Position numbers and translations under genes: made by a program
Notes under the pieces: model-generated
The model's database searches: none
What the model was told of the DNA's origin: nothing
Seen by the model: the letters and a program-made list of their open reading frames with translations, nothing else
In this document: piece by piece, positions 54,244-64,000 of the stretch
Layout of the letters: each line of letters begins with the position of its first letter
Numbering within the stretch: the stretch's first letter is position 1
Source of the DNA: Heliopora coerulea
Taxonomy: Eukaryota > Cnidaria > Anthozoa > Scleralcyonacea > Helioporidae
DNA length: 64,000 nt
Assembly (NCBI GenBank): GCA_030142905.1
Contig: JASJOG010000076.1
Span: forward strand, 1,131,001-1,195,000
Direction: 5' to 3'

Positions 54244-54530
54244 ACAAATATCACTACGTTTTTAATATTTTTCTTTATTTTGAACATGTTTCGAAAGCCC
54301 ACTTTCTTCTTTAGGTGAATGTTTTCACAGTTGTTTTTTGTCGTTTTGACGTTTGTAATTACTATTTTCTTTAGCGATTTACATTGAATAATTTGTAAAG
54401 ATTGCATACTCTCGCGCGTTCATGACATCACACAACCAACTGTAAAAACACTCACCCCAAGAAGAAAGTGGACTTTCGAAACATGTTGTACAAAATAAAC
54501 AAAATTATCAAAAACGTTGTGATATTTATT
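54244..54530. mobile_element. Fold-back element with about 90-bp inverted arms
   Basis: The left arm (54244 to about 54333) and right arm (about 54438 to 54530) are inverted copies, with blocks ACATGTTTCGAAAG, CCACTTTCTTCTT and TTTTTA.CAGTTG kept. The centre holds a short unique stretch. The arm motif is of the same style as the other TTTCGA-containing repeats in the window. Confidence 0.65.
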
Positions 54531-55011
54531 AAAATAATATGCTAACTAAAGCTACCTTATATTTATGGAGAAAAGGTCTTAATGAACGCTTACTTGTTCA
54601 GGTCTTTCAACAGCACATATAAACCATGCAGATGTAGAGTTTTCCAAGTGCTATTAAGAAATCACTCAATGTATTGATAACTGTTTCATTGGTTCAGAAA
54701 AACGATGAATTTTTCGTAGACCTTATCTCTTATGAAGTAAGGAATTCCCCTACTATTAATAAATCTTTAGAATACTTCCATTTTCGTTCTCGATTTAATA
54801 TCACAAAACTCAGCATGAAAGAATTTTGTCAGTTAAGTATTTATATTTAAGTAGGGATACCATCTGTCGTTCTTCTGCACAAATTTGAGTGTCCATAGTG
54901 AAAGTGAAAATCCAAAGATGTCGATAATTTTAAGAATGAACTTATGACTTAATCGAAAACATCAAATGAAACCATCGCCTGAAATAACCGTACCAAGTGA
55001 GTTAGGCCTGA

Positions 55012-55294
55012 GGCCTTGGGCAAATGAGGAAACATTGTTGCAGAAACATTTGCTATTCTCGATGCTTCCTCAATACTTTCCCGTTTGCCCAGCCATGGAA
55101 ACATTGTTTTGGAAGGAAGATATGACTGCCGGTAAGAAAAAAGTTTCTCATTGAGTTGAGAGTTTTTTTGCTTCTCAAGAAGCCATTTTTGCTTCCACAA
55201 TGTTTCCACGGATGAGCAACGGAGAAACGTCTGGAGAAACATTGAAAATCTCAAATGTTTCCGCAACAATGTTTTCCCCTTTGCCCAGGGCTAA
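55012..55294. mobile_element. MITE with TTGGGCAAA ends and repeated GAAACATTGTTGC motif
   Basis: The left end CCTTGGGCAAATGAGGAAAC is matched, inverted, by CCCTGGGCAAAGGGGAAAAC from the right, and both continue with ATTGTTGC and GAAACATTTG. Variants of GGAAACATTGTT occur several more times inside in both orientations. No clear target duplication and no coding capacity. Confidence 0.7.
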
Positions 55295-55433
55295 ATAGGC
55301 TGGATATCAGCCAACAGGGATAGAAGCCCTTACGGATAAAAGTCCATCCAATACAGGGTATCGAATCTTTAATGATTTTTTGGGAAAAAAAGCAATGATG
55401 GTATTGAAAATGTTCACACCAATGTAGAAAATA

Positions 55434-55685
55434 AGAACCAAAACAACACAAGACAAAACACAGAACAAAGCGGAAAAATCAGAAAATAAAACAGAACAAA
55501 ATCTAGACAAAACAAAATAAAGTAAATCTACGCTCAGCAAATAAAAGCCAAAGAAGGCAAAATAATACAAAGCTAAGAAAAGAAATGAAAAGCAAAGAAG
55601 AATAGAATAAAGACAGAGCTAAACAAAGCAAAGGAAACCAACATAAAGCAATATAAAGCAAAACAAAACGAAATAAACTCAACAA
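55434..55685. repeat. A-rich low-complexity (AAAACA/AAAGC)n tract
   Basis: Purine-rich degenerate tract of AAAACA, AAATAAA and AAAGCAAA units. Minus-strand Phe/Leu/Cys-rich open frames across it are artefacts. Confidence 0.8.
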
Positions 55686-55982
55686 ACGTATTAGGTGACA
55701 TTGGCAACTTCTGTTCTCCGTGTTTACTGCAAGAATTCCGTTGTTCACTTACCTCAAACGACAGTGACTTTCAAGAACTATTTCTTTTTTATCTTCTTCA
55801 CAATGAACAATCAGTTTTTACAAGGTAAAATGGACAGGTTTGCTTCAATATATCATAAAGACGAATTTTCGCGCCATTTTTCACAACAAAAAGCTAGAGC
55901 TGTTAAAAAGGACTGGGGAGAGGACGTCTTCAAGGGAGGATAAAACAGGTAAAACAAAGTTACGGTTCGAGTCCTATCTTAA

Positions 55983-56075
55983 CCCTCTCGGGCCCGAGAC
56001 GTCTCATCCTAACGAGTAAAATCGTCTGGCGTGAGCCTGAGTAAAATCAAAAAGTGAGGCACGGACCAAACAGAG
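55983..56075. mobile_element. Short TTAA-flanked MITE
   Basis: TTAA at 55979-55982 and 56076-56079 flanks 93 bases. The left end is CCCTCTCGGGCCCGAGACG; the right end read inward is CTCTGTTTGGTCCGTGCC, a diverged match. The inner AACGAGTAAAATCGTCTGG matches the repeat at 38478-38535 in inverted orientation. Confidence 0.5.
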
Positions 56076-56206
56076 TTAAACCTTTCACAAAGCGAAAGTA
56101 CGAAAACTAACTCATGCACTTCCACATGTATTTTGTATTTTTGTGAATTTTAGGCTTGACTGCTCCACATATAGGGGAAAAGGACTTATTAAATTGAACT
56201 TCGTTA

Positions 56207-57490
56207 TCAAATATTGGCCGTTCGTCTAACGGATTTTCTAAACTTCTTCACGAGTTTCCGTATTGTTCTTACAATTATCTCTGCGTCATCAACATACACT
56301 TTGACAAAGTCTCCTCTGACGAACACTCTTTCACTGTGAGGGAACACCTTGTTTATCAACAGTTCTTGGTTCTGGCGCCAGAAGTCATTCAGAGGCGACG
56401 TCAAACGATAACTAAATTTCTCGCTGCTTATGATCTTGACAGAAACATTTCCAGGAAACGGTTTCAACTTTCTTAAAATGTTCAATTGTGCTAGGCTTTC
56501 ATTGATGTAGTAAAGCTCGCTGATACCAGAAGTTAAATGATTGGAGTTGCACAACAGGTATTTCAAACGAGTCTTGACATTGTGGGCCAGCCGAGTGTCT
56601 AGCAGAACTTCTGGTTTAATAAATCCACTCAAAAGTCCCAGGCGAGTAACACCGAGCATGGCGAGAATTCGTTGGATTTGTAAAGATGGAATGAAATGCT
56701 CGTACCAAAATTTGTCCCAGGCTGTGTTCCCTTGCTTGAACATACCTTCGTACCAAGAATTTATTAGAACTAAACCGAAAACATCTTCGTACATTCTGGT
56801 ATAAAACCTTACGTTGACCGCCCCCAACCCTCCCCCAACAAGAATAACTGCGCTGGTATCGTGGGATATTCTCTTTAACATATAGCGCAAATCATCCACC
56901 ATGTTTTGCGTGGTGGGCTGCAATCGTTTGCGCATGTCTTCTTCCTCACGTGGTCCTGAGTTGTTCCACTGTTGGCTATGCGCATGACCAAGAAAACTTT
57001 CGCTAAATCCCAGGCCTTTTCGATCATAGACGCATACTTTCGTAAATTTGGCTAGCTGAAGTTGTACTAATGACCATATATCAGACGAACATCCTCCTGG
57101 AGTATCCATTACTACCACCGGCTGTCCCTTCCCGCTGCAGTTCATGAATAGTTTGTGTCCAAGGGGTGCGGCAAGTAGTCCACCATGAGGGAAAAGACTT
57201 CGAAATTCCTTCTGTAGAGAAGCGTAGTTTAAAAATGGCGGCACCAAGATGACTAAAATGATTACTTTTAACACTCCGACCAGATTCACGCCACAAACTT
57301 TTCCACCGGCGTTATCAAGCTGTGTCACCTTCAACTTTTCGTTAACGATTACATTGCTATCCCAGCCATTCTTCAAAGTTTGCTCGCACTTATTACCATC
57401 AGAAACATTCTGGGATCTTACCGGATGTTCTAAATCTGAGACATATCTTTTTGGCGAGGACTTTTCATCGCCTTGTTTTCTACGTCTCAT
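56207..57490 (-). CDS. Membrane-anchored alpha/beta-hydrolase-fold protein lacking catalytic residues
   Basis: Intronless frame of 427 residues. A cytoplasm-like basic N-terminus (RRRKQGDEKSSPKRY) is followed by one hydrophobic segment at about 66-86 (GVNLVGVLKVIILVILVPPF), so it is a likely single-pass or signal-anchored protein. The hydrolase fold follows: strand PVVVMDTPGGCSSDIW (oxyanion-loop region), CVYDRKGLGFSE, the elbow LVGGGLGAVNVRFY and VFGLVLINS. At the elbow the GxSxG serine is Gly (G221), and near the C-terminus the usual GH is replaced (RGDFVKVYVDDAEIIV, D394), so both nucleophile and general base seem lost. It is probably a pseudoenzyme or binding protein. No specific family member is recognised. 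Lack of introns could mean an old retrogene. The start is the first ATG of the frame. Confidence 0.8.
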   Translation of the reverse strand: MRRRKQGDEKSSPKRYVSDLEHPVRSQNVSDGNKCEQTLKNGWDSNVIVNEKLKVTQLDNAGGKVCGVNLVGVLKVIILVILVPPFLNYASLQKEFRSLFPHGGLLAAPLGHKLFMNCSGKGQPVVVMDTPGGCSSDIWSLVQLQLAKFTKVCVYDRKGLGFSESFLGHAHSQQWNNSGPREEEDMRKRLQPTTQNMVDDLRYMLKRISHDTSAVILVGGGLGAVNVRFYTRMYEDVFGLVLINSWYEGMFKQGNTAWDKFWYEHFIPSLQIQRILAMLGVTRLGLLSGFIKPEVLLDTRLAHNVKTRLKYLLCNSNHLTSGISELYYINESLAQLNILRKLKPFPGNVSVKIISSEKFSYRLTSPLNDFWRQNQELLINKVFPHSERVFVRGDFVKVYVDDAEIIVRTIRKLVKKFRKSVRRTANI

Positions 57491-58587
57491 GGTTTGTATC
57501 GACTAGAAAGTAGCGCTAGACAGTAGCCAGTTCGACAAAGATAGAGTCAAGCCGCTGACCCAAGAAACCATTCTACGCCTGATTTCTTGATACGATTGCT
57601 CAAAAAACTGCCGCTCTTAAAATCCGAATCATAAATTAAAATAAATTACAACTAATAATAAACTTTAATCTAAGGTTTCAGTTATGGCTAGGATTAGAGT
57701 TATGATTACGGTTAAGTTACGTAATCCTAACCCTGATCATCAACTACATAACTGTCACCCCCCGTCGAAAGCAGACCTAAACCTGACTCCCCAGACACAC
57801 AAATGTAAGAAAAAGATGTACAAAATTAAAGATAGTTTATTTCATTTTCTACATCGGAATGTTTGTAGCTAATATCCTGAAATTTTGATGAAGAAGTTAA
57901 AGTACGATATCACAGTCCATATACAACACAGTTACTCGTGACCTACATATATGTCCAGCTGATGCTTCCATTGATGAAAGCCAAGCTTTTTATTTAACAT
58001 TTTGACCAGTCTACTTAGTTTGGTTTAGTTCACTAGTCCAACTTCTAAAGATCAACAGAAGCTTCAGAAAAGTAAAGATTAATTTGAACTTGTTGAATGT
58101 ATTCCTCTTCTTGGTACCGTTAGTAGATAAATCTGAACGATGTCAAGCTCTCGGACTTGAAAAACCATTTCACGCTCTTCTGAGTTGTACTTTCCTCAAG
58201 TTTCAAGTAAAATCACGTGGCCCAGTTCTGTGCATGTGATAGGCTCATTATCTCATTCATTGTTCCTGAGCATGAGATATTAAGAAGGGAAGGTTACTAT
58301 ATAATTTACTACACAGTTAAGTGTACACTACGACTGGATGTTATATCAGTTATTTCTTATATTGTTGAGCCCTTAGAGCGATTGAAAGTGCAAAAGTGGA
58401 GTAAAACATACAGCCGTTTTGTACTCTAAACTGTCTCATAAGCCATTTATTACCCAACTCAATCAAAACTTTCATTTCTTTCCAGTTTTCACCAAACAAA
58501 ACCTCAAAGGTTTTCGAAATTACAGAAGAAAAGTGCAGGAAAAAGTCGGTTTTCTGGAGTAAAAATATGGTAGGATATTTCCACTGA
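57491..58587. other. Intergenic, no gene seen
   Basis: Between two minus-strand genes. Contains a short degenerate GGTTA/GATTA-type stretch near 57685-57740, similar in style to 61365-61450. The promoter of the hydrolase-fold gene should lie at its left end. Confidence 0.35.
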
Positions 58588-58593
58588 TTTATT
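58588..58593 (-). terminator. Candidate poly(A) signal of IAH1 gene
   Basis: AATAAA on the minus strand about 60 bases past the stop codon. Confidence 0.5.
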
Positions 58594-58653
58594 AGGTCAC
58601 CGAAATAAAGTTGAATAATAATGGTTTTTAATCTCAGTAATACGTAATACAAT

Positions 58654-61600
58654 TTAATTTCCAAGGATTTTTTCCGGTTCCTGCGGATGAACATCGTGCC
58701 AATCAGGAAAAACGTTCGTTAGATCCGGAAGTTTTTTATCCAGCATTGGTATGAGCCATTTTGCCACAAAACTGTTCCCTTTTTCAGACAAATGCAGTCC
58801 ATCGTTCAACATATCTTGCCAATTCTGAAATGTCAAATCACATGCTTGATTAAAGAGTATTTGATTTGTTATATTTGCTTTTATATTCAAAATCCCCAAA
58901 GTATTCTATCTATAAAAACTTGGGATATGTTAATGTAAATATTCTAACATACCATATTTGTAAATGTATGTGGTATTTCGCCAGAGGTTTGGTGCGTATG
59001 TTTTTAGAAATCCTTTCAATCTCTATTTTCGAGTTTAGAAACGCACGCGTTGGGTAGTATTGAATTTGAGAATGTGCAGTATTGAATATTTTGACGTGTT
59101 CAGTTCACTTCCTCTTTACTTGAAATGTTCTACGGAAAGTCTTACAACATGACCAATACAAAACATTCTGAACAAAAAAATTATCTTCGACCAAACTAAT
59201 TTCTTTTTCACGGAACCTTTCGTAAATGTTCTTTACTATTGTTCCTTTGAGTTAAAATCATCCAAAAAATTTCTTACCAAGATTTTTCCTGTGTGTAAAC
59301 TACGTAAAAGTACGGACGGATAATTATTAGCGTGTATTATTCTGTAAGCAGACTGGAAAATAAACCGATACTTACCTTAATCTTCTGCATTTCAGACCAT
59401 AAATCAAACACTTCGATGCCCAGTTCTTTTCCAGTTTCTAAACAAGTTCTAGCATGATGTTTTATGTTTTCATTTGCCATACTCATATCCTGTCCTTCAA
59501 AAATATTACAGAGGTGCAATCAAATTCAGCAATAATGTGTGTTCTTAAGGATAAGACGGCAGTGTGTGCTGGTTTGAGGTTTCGGATTAATGCACGCTGC
59601 AAACATGGCAATTAGAAGATGGTTGCACGGTATGCTTCCTACAAATAACTATGTGTATGGAAGGGATGTGTTTGATACAAACCTTCAACCACTTTTGTGG
59701 TCAGTTGCTACCACTCCGCTATTTGGAAATGAAATTCACCGCATATCTTTCGACCAAAAACGTCTCTACTTTTATTTCATTCACTACGTCCTCAACAATT
59801 AAGTAGCAACTGACCAAGTGGTGTACAGGTTTATTGAACCATTTGGCGCACACTTTCTATGCACACCATTTGAATTGCCTGTTATGGGAAATTTACAATA
59901 TCTGTCCCTAAAATAATCAACTATGCAGTTGTCCTGTCCAGTCATGTTGAACTTCCACTTCTGTTTGCTACTTCCTCACCTTTTTTCTCACAATGAATGG
60001 TCCACTTTTCCTCATCCATGACAGGAGGTGTAATCAAAACCTGATGTTCAAATGGAACACCAGCACTGGCAAACTGATGACAAATATTTTTCAGATTTTG
60101 CTTATATTCTTTTATAGAAACATAGCGAGATCTTTCTGCATTCTCATCTTCAGAGTCATTTGTTCCCAATAATGTTACTGCAGCCAAGATACAACCAGGT
60201 GGATTGTTGTCATTTTTCAGAAGTCTTGGGAGAATCAACTTATCTGACCGGGTCGTGTAACCACTAAATCCACGATTCAAGACATCACACTTTCTACGAA
60301 GAAGTTGAGGAAAACAACATGAACTTGCAGAATACAGCTTGGAGTCTACAGTAGTTCTAATCTTGTCAGAGGTGAAGGAAACCAAACTGCAGTAATATGA
60401 ATGTAGTTCACAGAAAAGGTTCCTTACCGCTGAAAACGCTCTGCCACAGCTGAGCCAAATCCTCCAGGACCAAAAGAAAACTGAAAGATCAAGAAAATTC
60501 TTTCAGGATTTGTGAGATGTCAGGTATTAAAAATTTTACTCTGGGCATTAATTAAAAGTTAGATAGCTGGAACCTAAAAGCAGATCATGACATTTGCCAC
60601 TTTTAAAGTCCTTTTTCTCAAATTTTCAAGGTTGTTCTCATAAGTTATCTCACAATCTTTGTTGCTAGGGTAAAGTTAAAACACTGTAACATGTCAATAA
60701 TTCAGCAAGGTGAAAACAGCCCTTCAACATTCACTTTGTTGCAGGACAGTTGTTTCATGTCCCCATGTCTACCCACAACTTTTACCAACCCCTCCCTCAG
60801 AATTCATGCACATCATGGCCTTTGGTGTACTTTTTATTTCAGAATCATCCTCAGAGATATACATCTACAGGTTTTTCCAACTTTAAATGCATTTATATCT
60901 GTATTTAAATCTAAATATACACTTAATTTTTAATAATTTTTCCCATTTGACTAAAAATGTGGATGCATCCATATCCAGCCCACTCTGAATTTGGTATTTG
61001 TGAGCTGAATTTAAAACAACCAACACCAAGGGTGGTAAATAATTTTTTAAGTAAAAGAGGGCTGTGCAAAGCTTACAATCATATTGGTTATTAGGAGCTT
61101 GAATGCATATAAAATACACAGCAGCCAGTTAAGGTGGTGGGAATATATGGAGTGTGCCAATGGAATGGGGATGAGTGACCTAGTGTTATATATAAGTGAT
61201 GTTAGGTCACCTAAAATGTGATTACCTGAGTGACTCAAGACCATTAATTCACCCCTTGAGGAGTAAAGTCACCTGGTGTTAGCCAGCATAAAGTGATAGA
61301 GTGTGCCCTTGCTCCTGAATGGGTTAATCCCAAATTTCCCAGAAATCCCCCTCCAGACTAACAATGTTACAGTTAGGATTAGGGTTAGAATTCAGGTTAG
61401 TGTTAAGATTAGAAGTTGAATTATGGTTAGAATTTATGGTAAGATGAAAGTTAGGATATGTTTAGGCTTTGGGCTTGCATTAAGTAATATTTCATAAAGA
61501 TCTGTGAAACAATAGATTTCTTGTCAGTTTAGTGTTCATAATTTTTTGAGTTTTTTATGTCTTGAACCAAATAAGGTAGTGTTTCACAACGTTTTGGGAG

Positions 61601-61931
61601 ATACTGTCCCCATCTTCAACATATTTCATATTCTGATCGAGTTCATTGATCCATGGTTGTAATACTCATTACTAGGGATAAGTAACCTAGGGTCACTCGT
61701 CCCTAGAGAGTGACAACCCACAGAATTTTCTGAATCAAAACAAAAACGGGCTTTAATACATTCTGCACATGATTTCGGTCTATTTGTATGGATCATGATC
61801 TGTTATATCCTTATTTATACCTAGCTGTGAAAGTAGCATCTTACCTGAGTTAAAGAATCTCCGAACAAAATGATTTTTGGAAAATAATCGAGAAATCTTT
61901 GGCTATCACTACATACACGTCCGGTCGCCAT
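58654..61931 (-). CDS. IAH1: Isoamyl acetate-hydrolysing esterase 1 homolog (GDSL/SGNH hydrolase), five exons
   Basis: Minus-strand exons 61931-61845, 60480-60428, 60293-59980, 59494-59376 and 58824-58654 join in phase to 247 residues (human IAH1 has 248). It is a soluble SGNH-fold esterase acting on short-chain esters; the animal substrate is not well defined. All four blocks are present: nucleophile S26 in ILFGDSLTQ, glycine block FSFGPGGFGS, N92 in LLGTNDS, and D199/H202 in NDGLHLSEKGN. Further family strings are KCDVLNRGFSGYTTR, ILPRLLK and FPDWHDV. All splice sites are GT-AG. The ATG lies in AAAATGGCGACC, which also resembles a YY1 site. Its neighbour on the same strand is the hydrolase-fold gene, 1.2 kb downstream; no functional link is implied. 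Confidence 0.95.
61365..61450. repeat. Degenerate GGTTAG/TTAGGG-like tract
   Basis: Repeated GTTAGGATTAGGGTTAG-like units degrade to GTTAGAATT and GTTAAGATT. It resembles an interstitial telomere-type (TTAGGG) relic. Confidence 0.5.
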
Positions 61932-64000
61932 TTTGAAAATAGTAGGTCTTACCGTCGCAAACTTTCCCGCGAAATTAGAAAATAAACCAATCACGGAAAG
62001 GACAAGTTTAATTCGGAGAAAATCATAAATGTCATGTGATGGCTTTTGGGAGTAATCGGACTCCATATTACTTAAATACTTAAGTGGAAACAACGTGAAT
62101 TTGACATTCATAAATATTGAGAATGTTTAGAGGAGATTCAGGGTGGATAAGAATCGGTAAACAGACATTTAATTTGTTACTTCTGAGCTGTTTAAAGGTT
62201 GCTTCATCTTAATGATTCCAAATCGGATTTTTTCCAATTCAAGATCCTAAACTTTAGATCCTAAACTGAAAAATCTTTATTGCTTTAGTAAAATATTAGC
62301 TTGGCTTTGGCCCTGATTTGGAAAAGGTATGGTTGTTCCATTCTTCTTTAAAACTTATGTCTGGTGCAGACAGTCAATACACAACTTTTAAAAAAAGATC
62401 TATTTTGTCAAGTAATTTTACTCGCGTGTTTTTTTTTACATTTGCTAAAACTTGGCGTTTCAGAATTTTCAAAGAATCATTCTATCGTTCATTTCCGAAG
62501 GATCTGGTCAATTACAATAAAATTTGAAGTCACAGTCCTCATTTTTATTTTAAGGGAAAAAATGGACAAAAAGTAAGTAGCAAAGAGTGGTCACCTACCA
62601 GCTCATAATGTTTCTTCGCATAAGTCAGTACCTGAAGCCCATCGGACTTTCTGCCAGCTTGATACTTGGTTCTCAAGAATAAAAATTCCACTGCTTATCA
62701 GTATTAAACATCGCTACAGTACTTGAGGCCAAGAATTATGGTCTTTCTCTGACATTCTACCTAGTTTTATTCCCCGAAATATTTGTGTTTGAAGGGTCAA
62801 AGAGTTCAAAGTCCAGTTCCCTCGTCTCCAACTAAATTACACTACGCCGCCTTAAGCTTGGTTTGGCGTGCAGACAGCTGCCTGAAGAGGATTCCACGTA
62901 GATTTTGTATTTGGAAATGTTTTTAACGAGGAAATCGTTGGAAAATCTTTCAAAAACTACTGGATTTCCACTTGATCAGGTAAATTTCAAACTGGAATAC
63001 ATACACTTAAATATTTCATAGGATTTGCTAGCGACGAGTGATCAAGCGATGAATGATGCCTGTCTACCAATTCAATTTACAATTAAAAGTCCTAACTGTC
63101 GTTTAACCCAAAATTTAACTTCAGGTGAAATAGAACTGCAAATTACATATCTTTGAAAGCTACCCCGTAACATTTATTCAATTTCTGTGGTCAAAAAAAG
63201 AATTGTGAGCTAAAACACAGCTCATCTTTTGACAGTGTATGTTAACTTTTTAAATATGATTCGACATTAAACATTCCTGCTCCAGAGATTATCGATTTCA
63301 ACTCCTTATAATTTATCCTAACCAGAAGATAATTTGCCAGGTAAATAGCGCGGGACAATTTTGTGTTCTGCTTCGGGTTTTTATCGTGGAAATTCGGAAT
63401 TTATTTTATTAATTCAACGCCTATTCGATAGACGCCTGCAGGTGCTGCATCCAGAATTTGAAATAACTTGTACTTAGGTCGTCGGAGCAAGCATAGAATA
63501 GCGTTGATCTCTTTGATTTTGACGCATGAAAGGGTAGAGGGTCTTAGAAAATTGATTAGATATCAAATTTAAACTAAAATCGATTTTAAAACAGCAACTA
63601 ACCACTCTACCATCTATCTACCCAGCTAACTGACGAGCCACTACTAGCCAAATAACTAGCCAGCCTGCCAGCCAGTTAGCTAGATAGCGTACCAATCATA
63701 CAGCTAACTAACTACATACTAGCTTTGAAAGCATCTAGCCAACTACAGAATCAATCAAATACCTTGCACCCTATCAAACACTAACTAGTCAAGTATATAT
63801 CCAGTTAGCTCCACATCAAACCAGCTCATTAACTTGTCAATTCAACATAAACCCAACCAATTACCTCTCTAGTGAATGGTGCATACTAAGAGGCTATTTT
63901 CTGGTTGCAGCTTAGTTTCATTGCTGGTATGGTAGCAAGTTTTTTCCTGGCAGTGTTATATAATATATTCCTGTCACCACATAAAGCTTTGAGAACTACA
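61932..64000. other. Right edge region, no gene seen
   Basis: Upstream of IAH1. The first part should hold its promoter. A degenerate tetranucleotide tract of CTAG, CTAA and CCAG units occupies about 63595-63850. No exon or element otherwise recognised. Confidence 0.35.
63595..63850. repeat. Degenerate 4-bp-periodic CTAA/CTAG/CCAG tract
   Basis: Runs such as AGCCAGCCTGCCAGCCAG and AGCTAACTAACTAC show four-base periodicity with many changes, similar in kind to the tract at 28540-28840. Confidence 0.6.

Overview
The window is animal nuclear DNA: AT-rich, with GT-AG introns, metazoan gene families (KCNQ channel, Tribbles, ASAP ArfGAP, FGF, IAH1) and a high density of small DNA transposons, fold-back elements and microsatellites. 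Compact genes, a cnidarian-type repeat landscape and single-copy versions of families that are multiplied in vertebrates suggest an anthozoan cnidarian (stony coral or close relative). The organism is an inference; no rRNA or mitochondrial marker is present. There are no bacterial operons, CRISPR arrays or viral genes.

Layout. 1-1689: first coding exon of a KCNQ-type potassium channel on the minus strand; the rest of the gene lies off the left edge. 3255-5552: a fold-back element and a decayed DNA transposon whose terminal inverted repeats enclose a broken Ulp1-protease/PHD-finger gene. 7190-9533: two-exon Tribbles pseudokinase gene, plus strand. 12775-32409: a 35-exon ASAP gene (BAR, PH, ArfGAP, ankyrin, proline-rich, SH3), plus strand. 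All 35 exons join in phase to give 1041 residues. Its introns hold an hAT-type MITE, a tRNA-like SINE head, a TTAA MITE, hairpin elements and a long ATC-rich microsatellite. 35515-40810 (minus) and 46756-49915 (plus): two head-to-head, three-exon genes for secreted FGF-like beta-trefoil proteins. Both have a TATA box at the same distance from the start codon, and they are separated by about 6 kb of repeat-rich DNA holding a decayed LINE. 50000-56200: repeat-rich, no recognised gene. 56207-57490: intronless membrane-anchored alpha/beta-hydrolase-fold protein that has lost its catalytic serine and probably its histidine (minus). 58654-61931: complete five-exon IAH1-type GDSL esterase (minus). 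61932-64000: no gene seen.

The genes do not form a pathway. Their linkage is the notable point: KCNQ, TRIB and ASAP families are also linked on human 8q24 (KCNQ3, TRIB1, ASAP1), and ASAP, IAH1 and TRIB on human 2p25-p24 (ASAP2, IAH1, TRIB2). The window therefore looks like a piece of an ancient animal linkage block. Tribbles retains its COP1- and MEK-type docking motifs, ASAP retains its ArfGAP zinc site and arginine finger, and IAH1 retains its full catalytic set, so these three genes appear functional.
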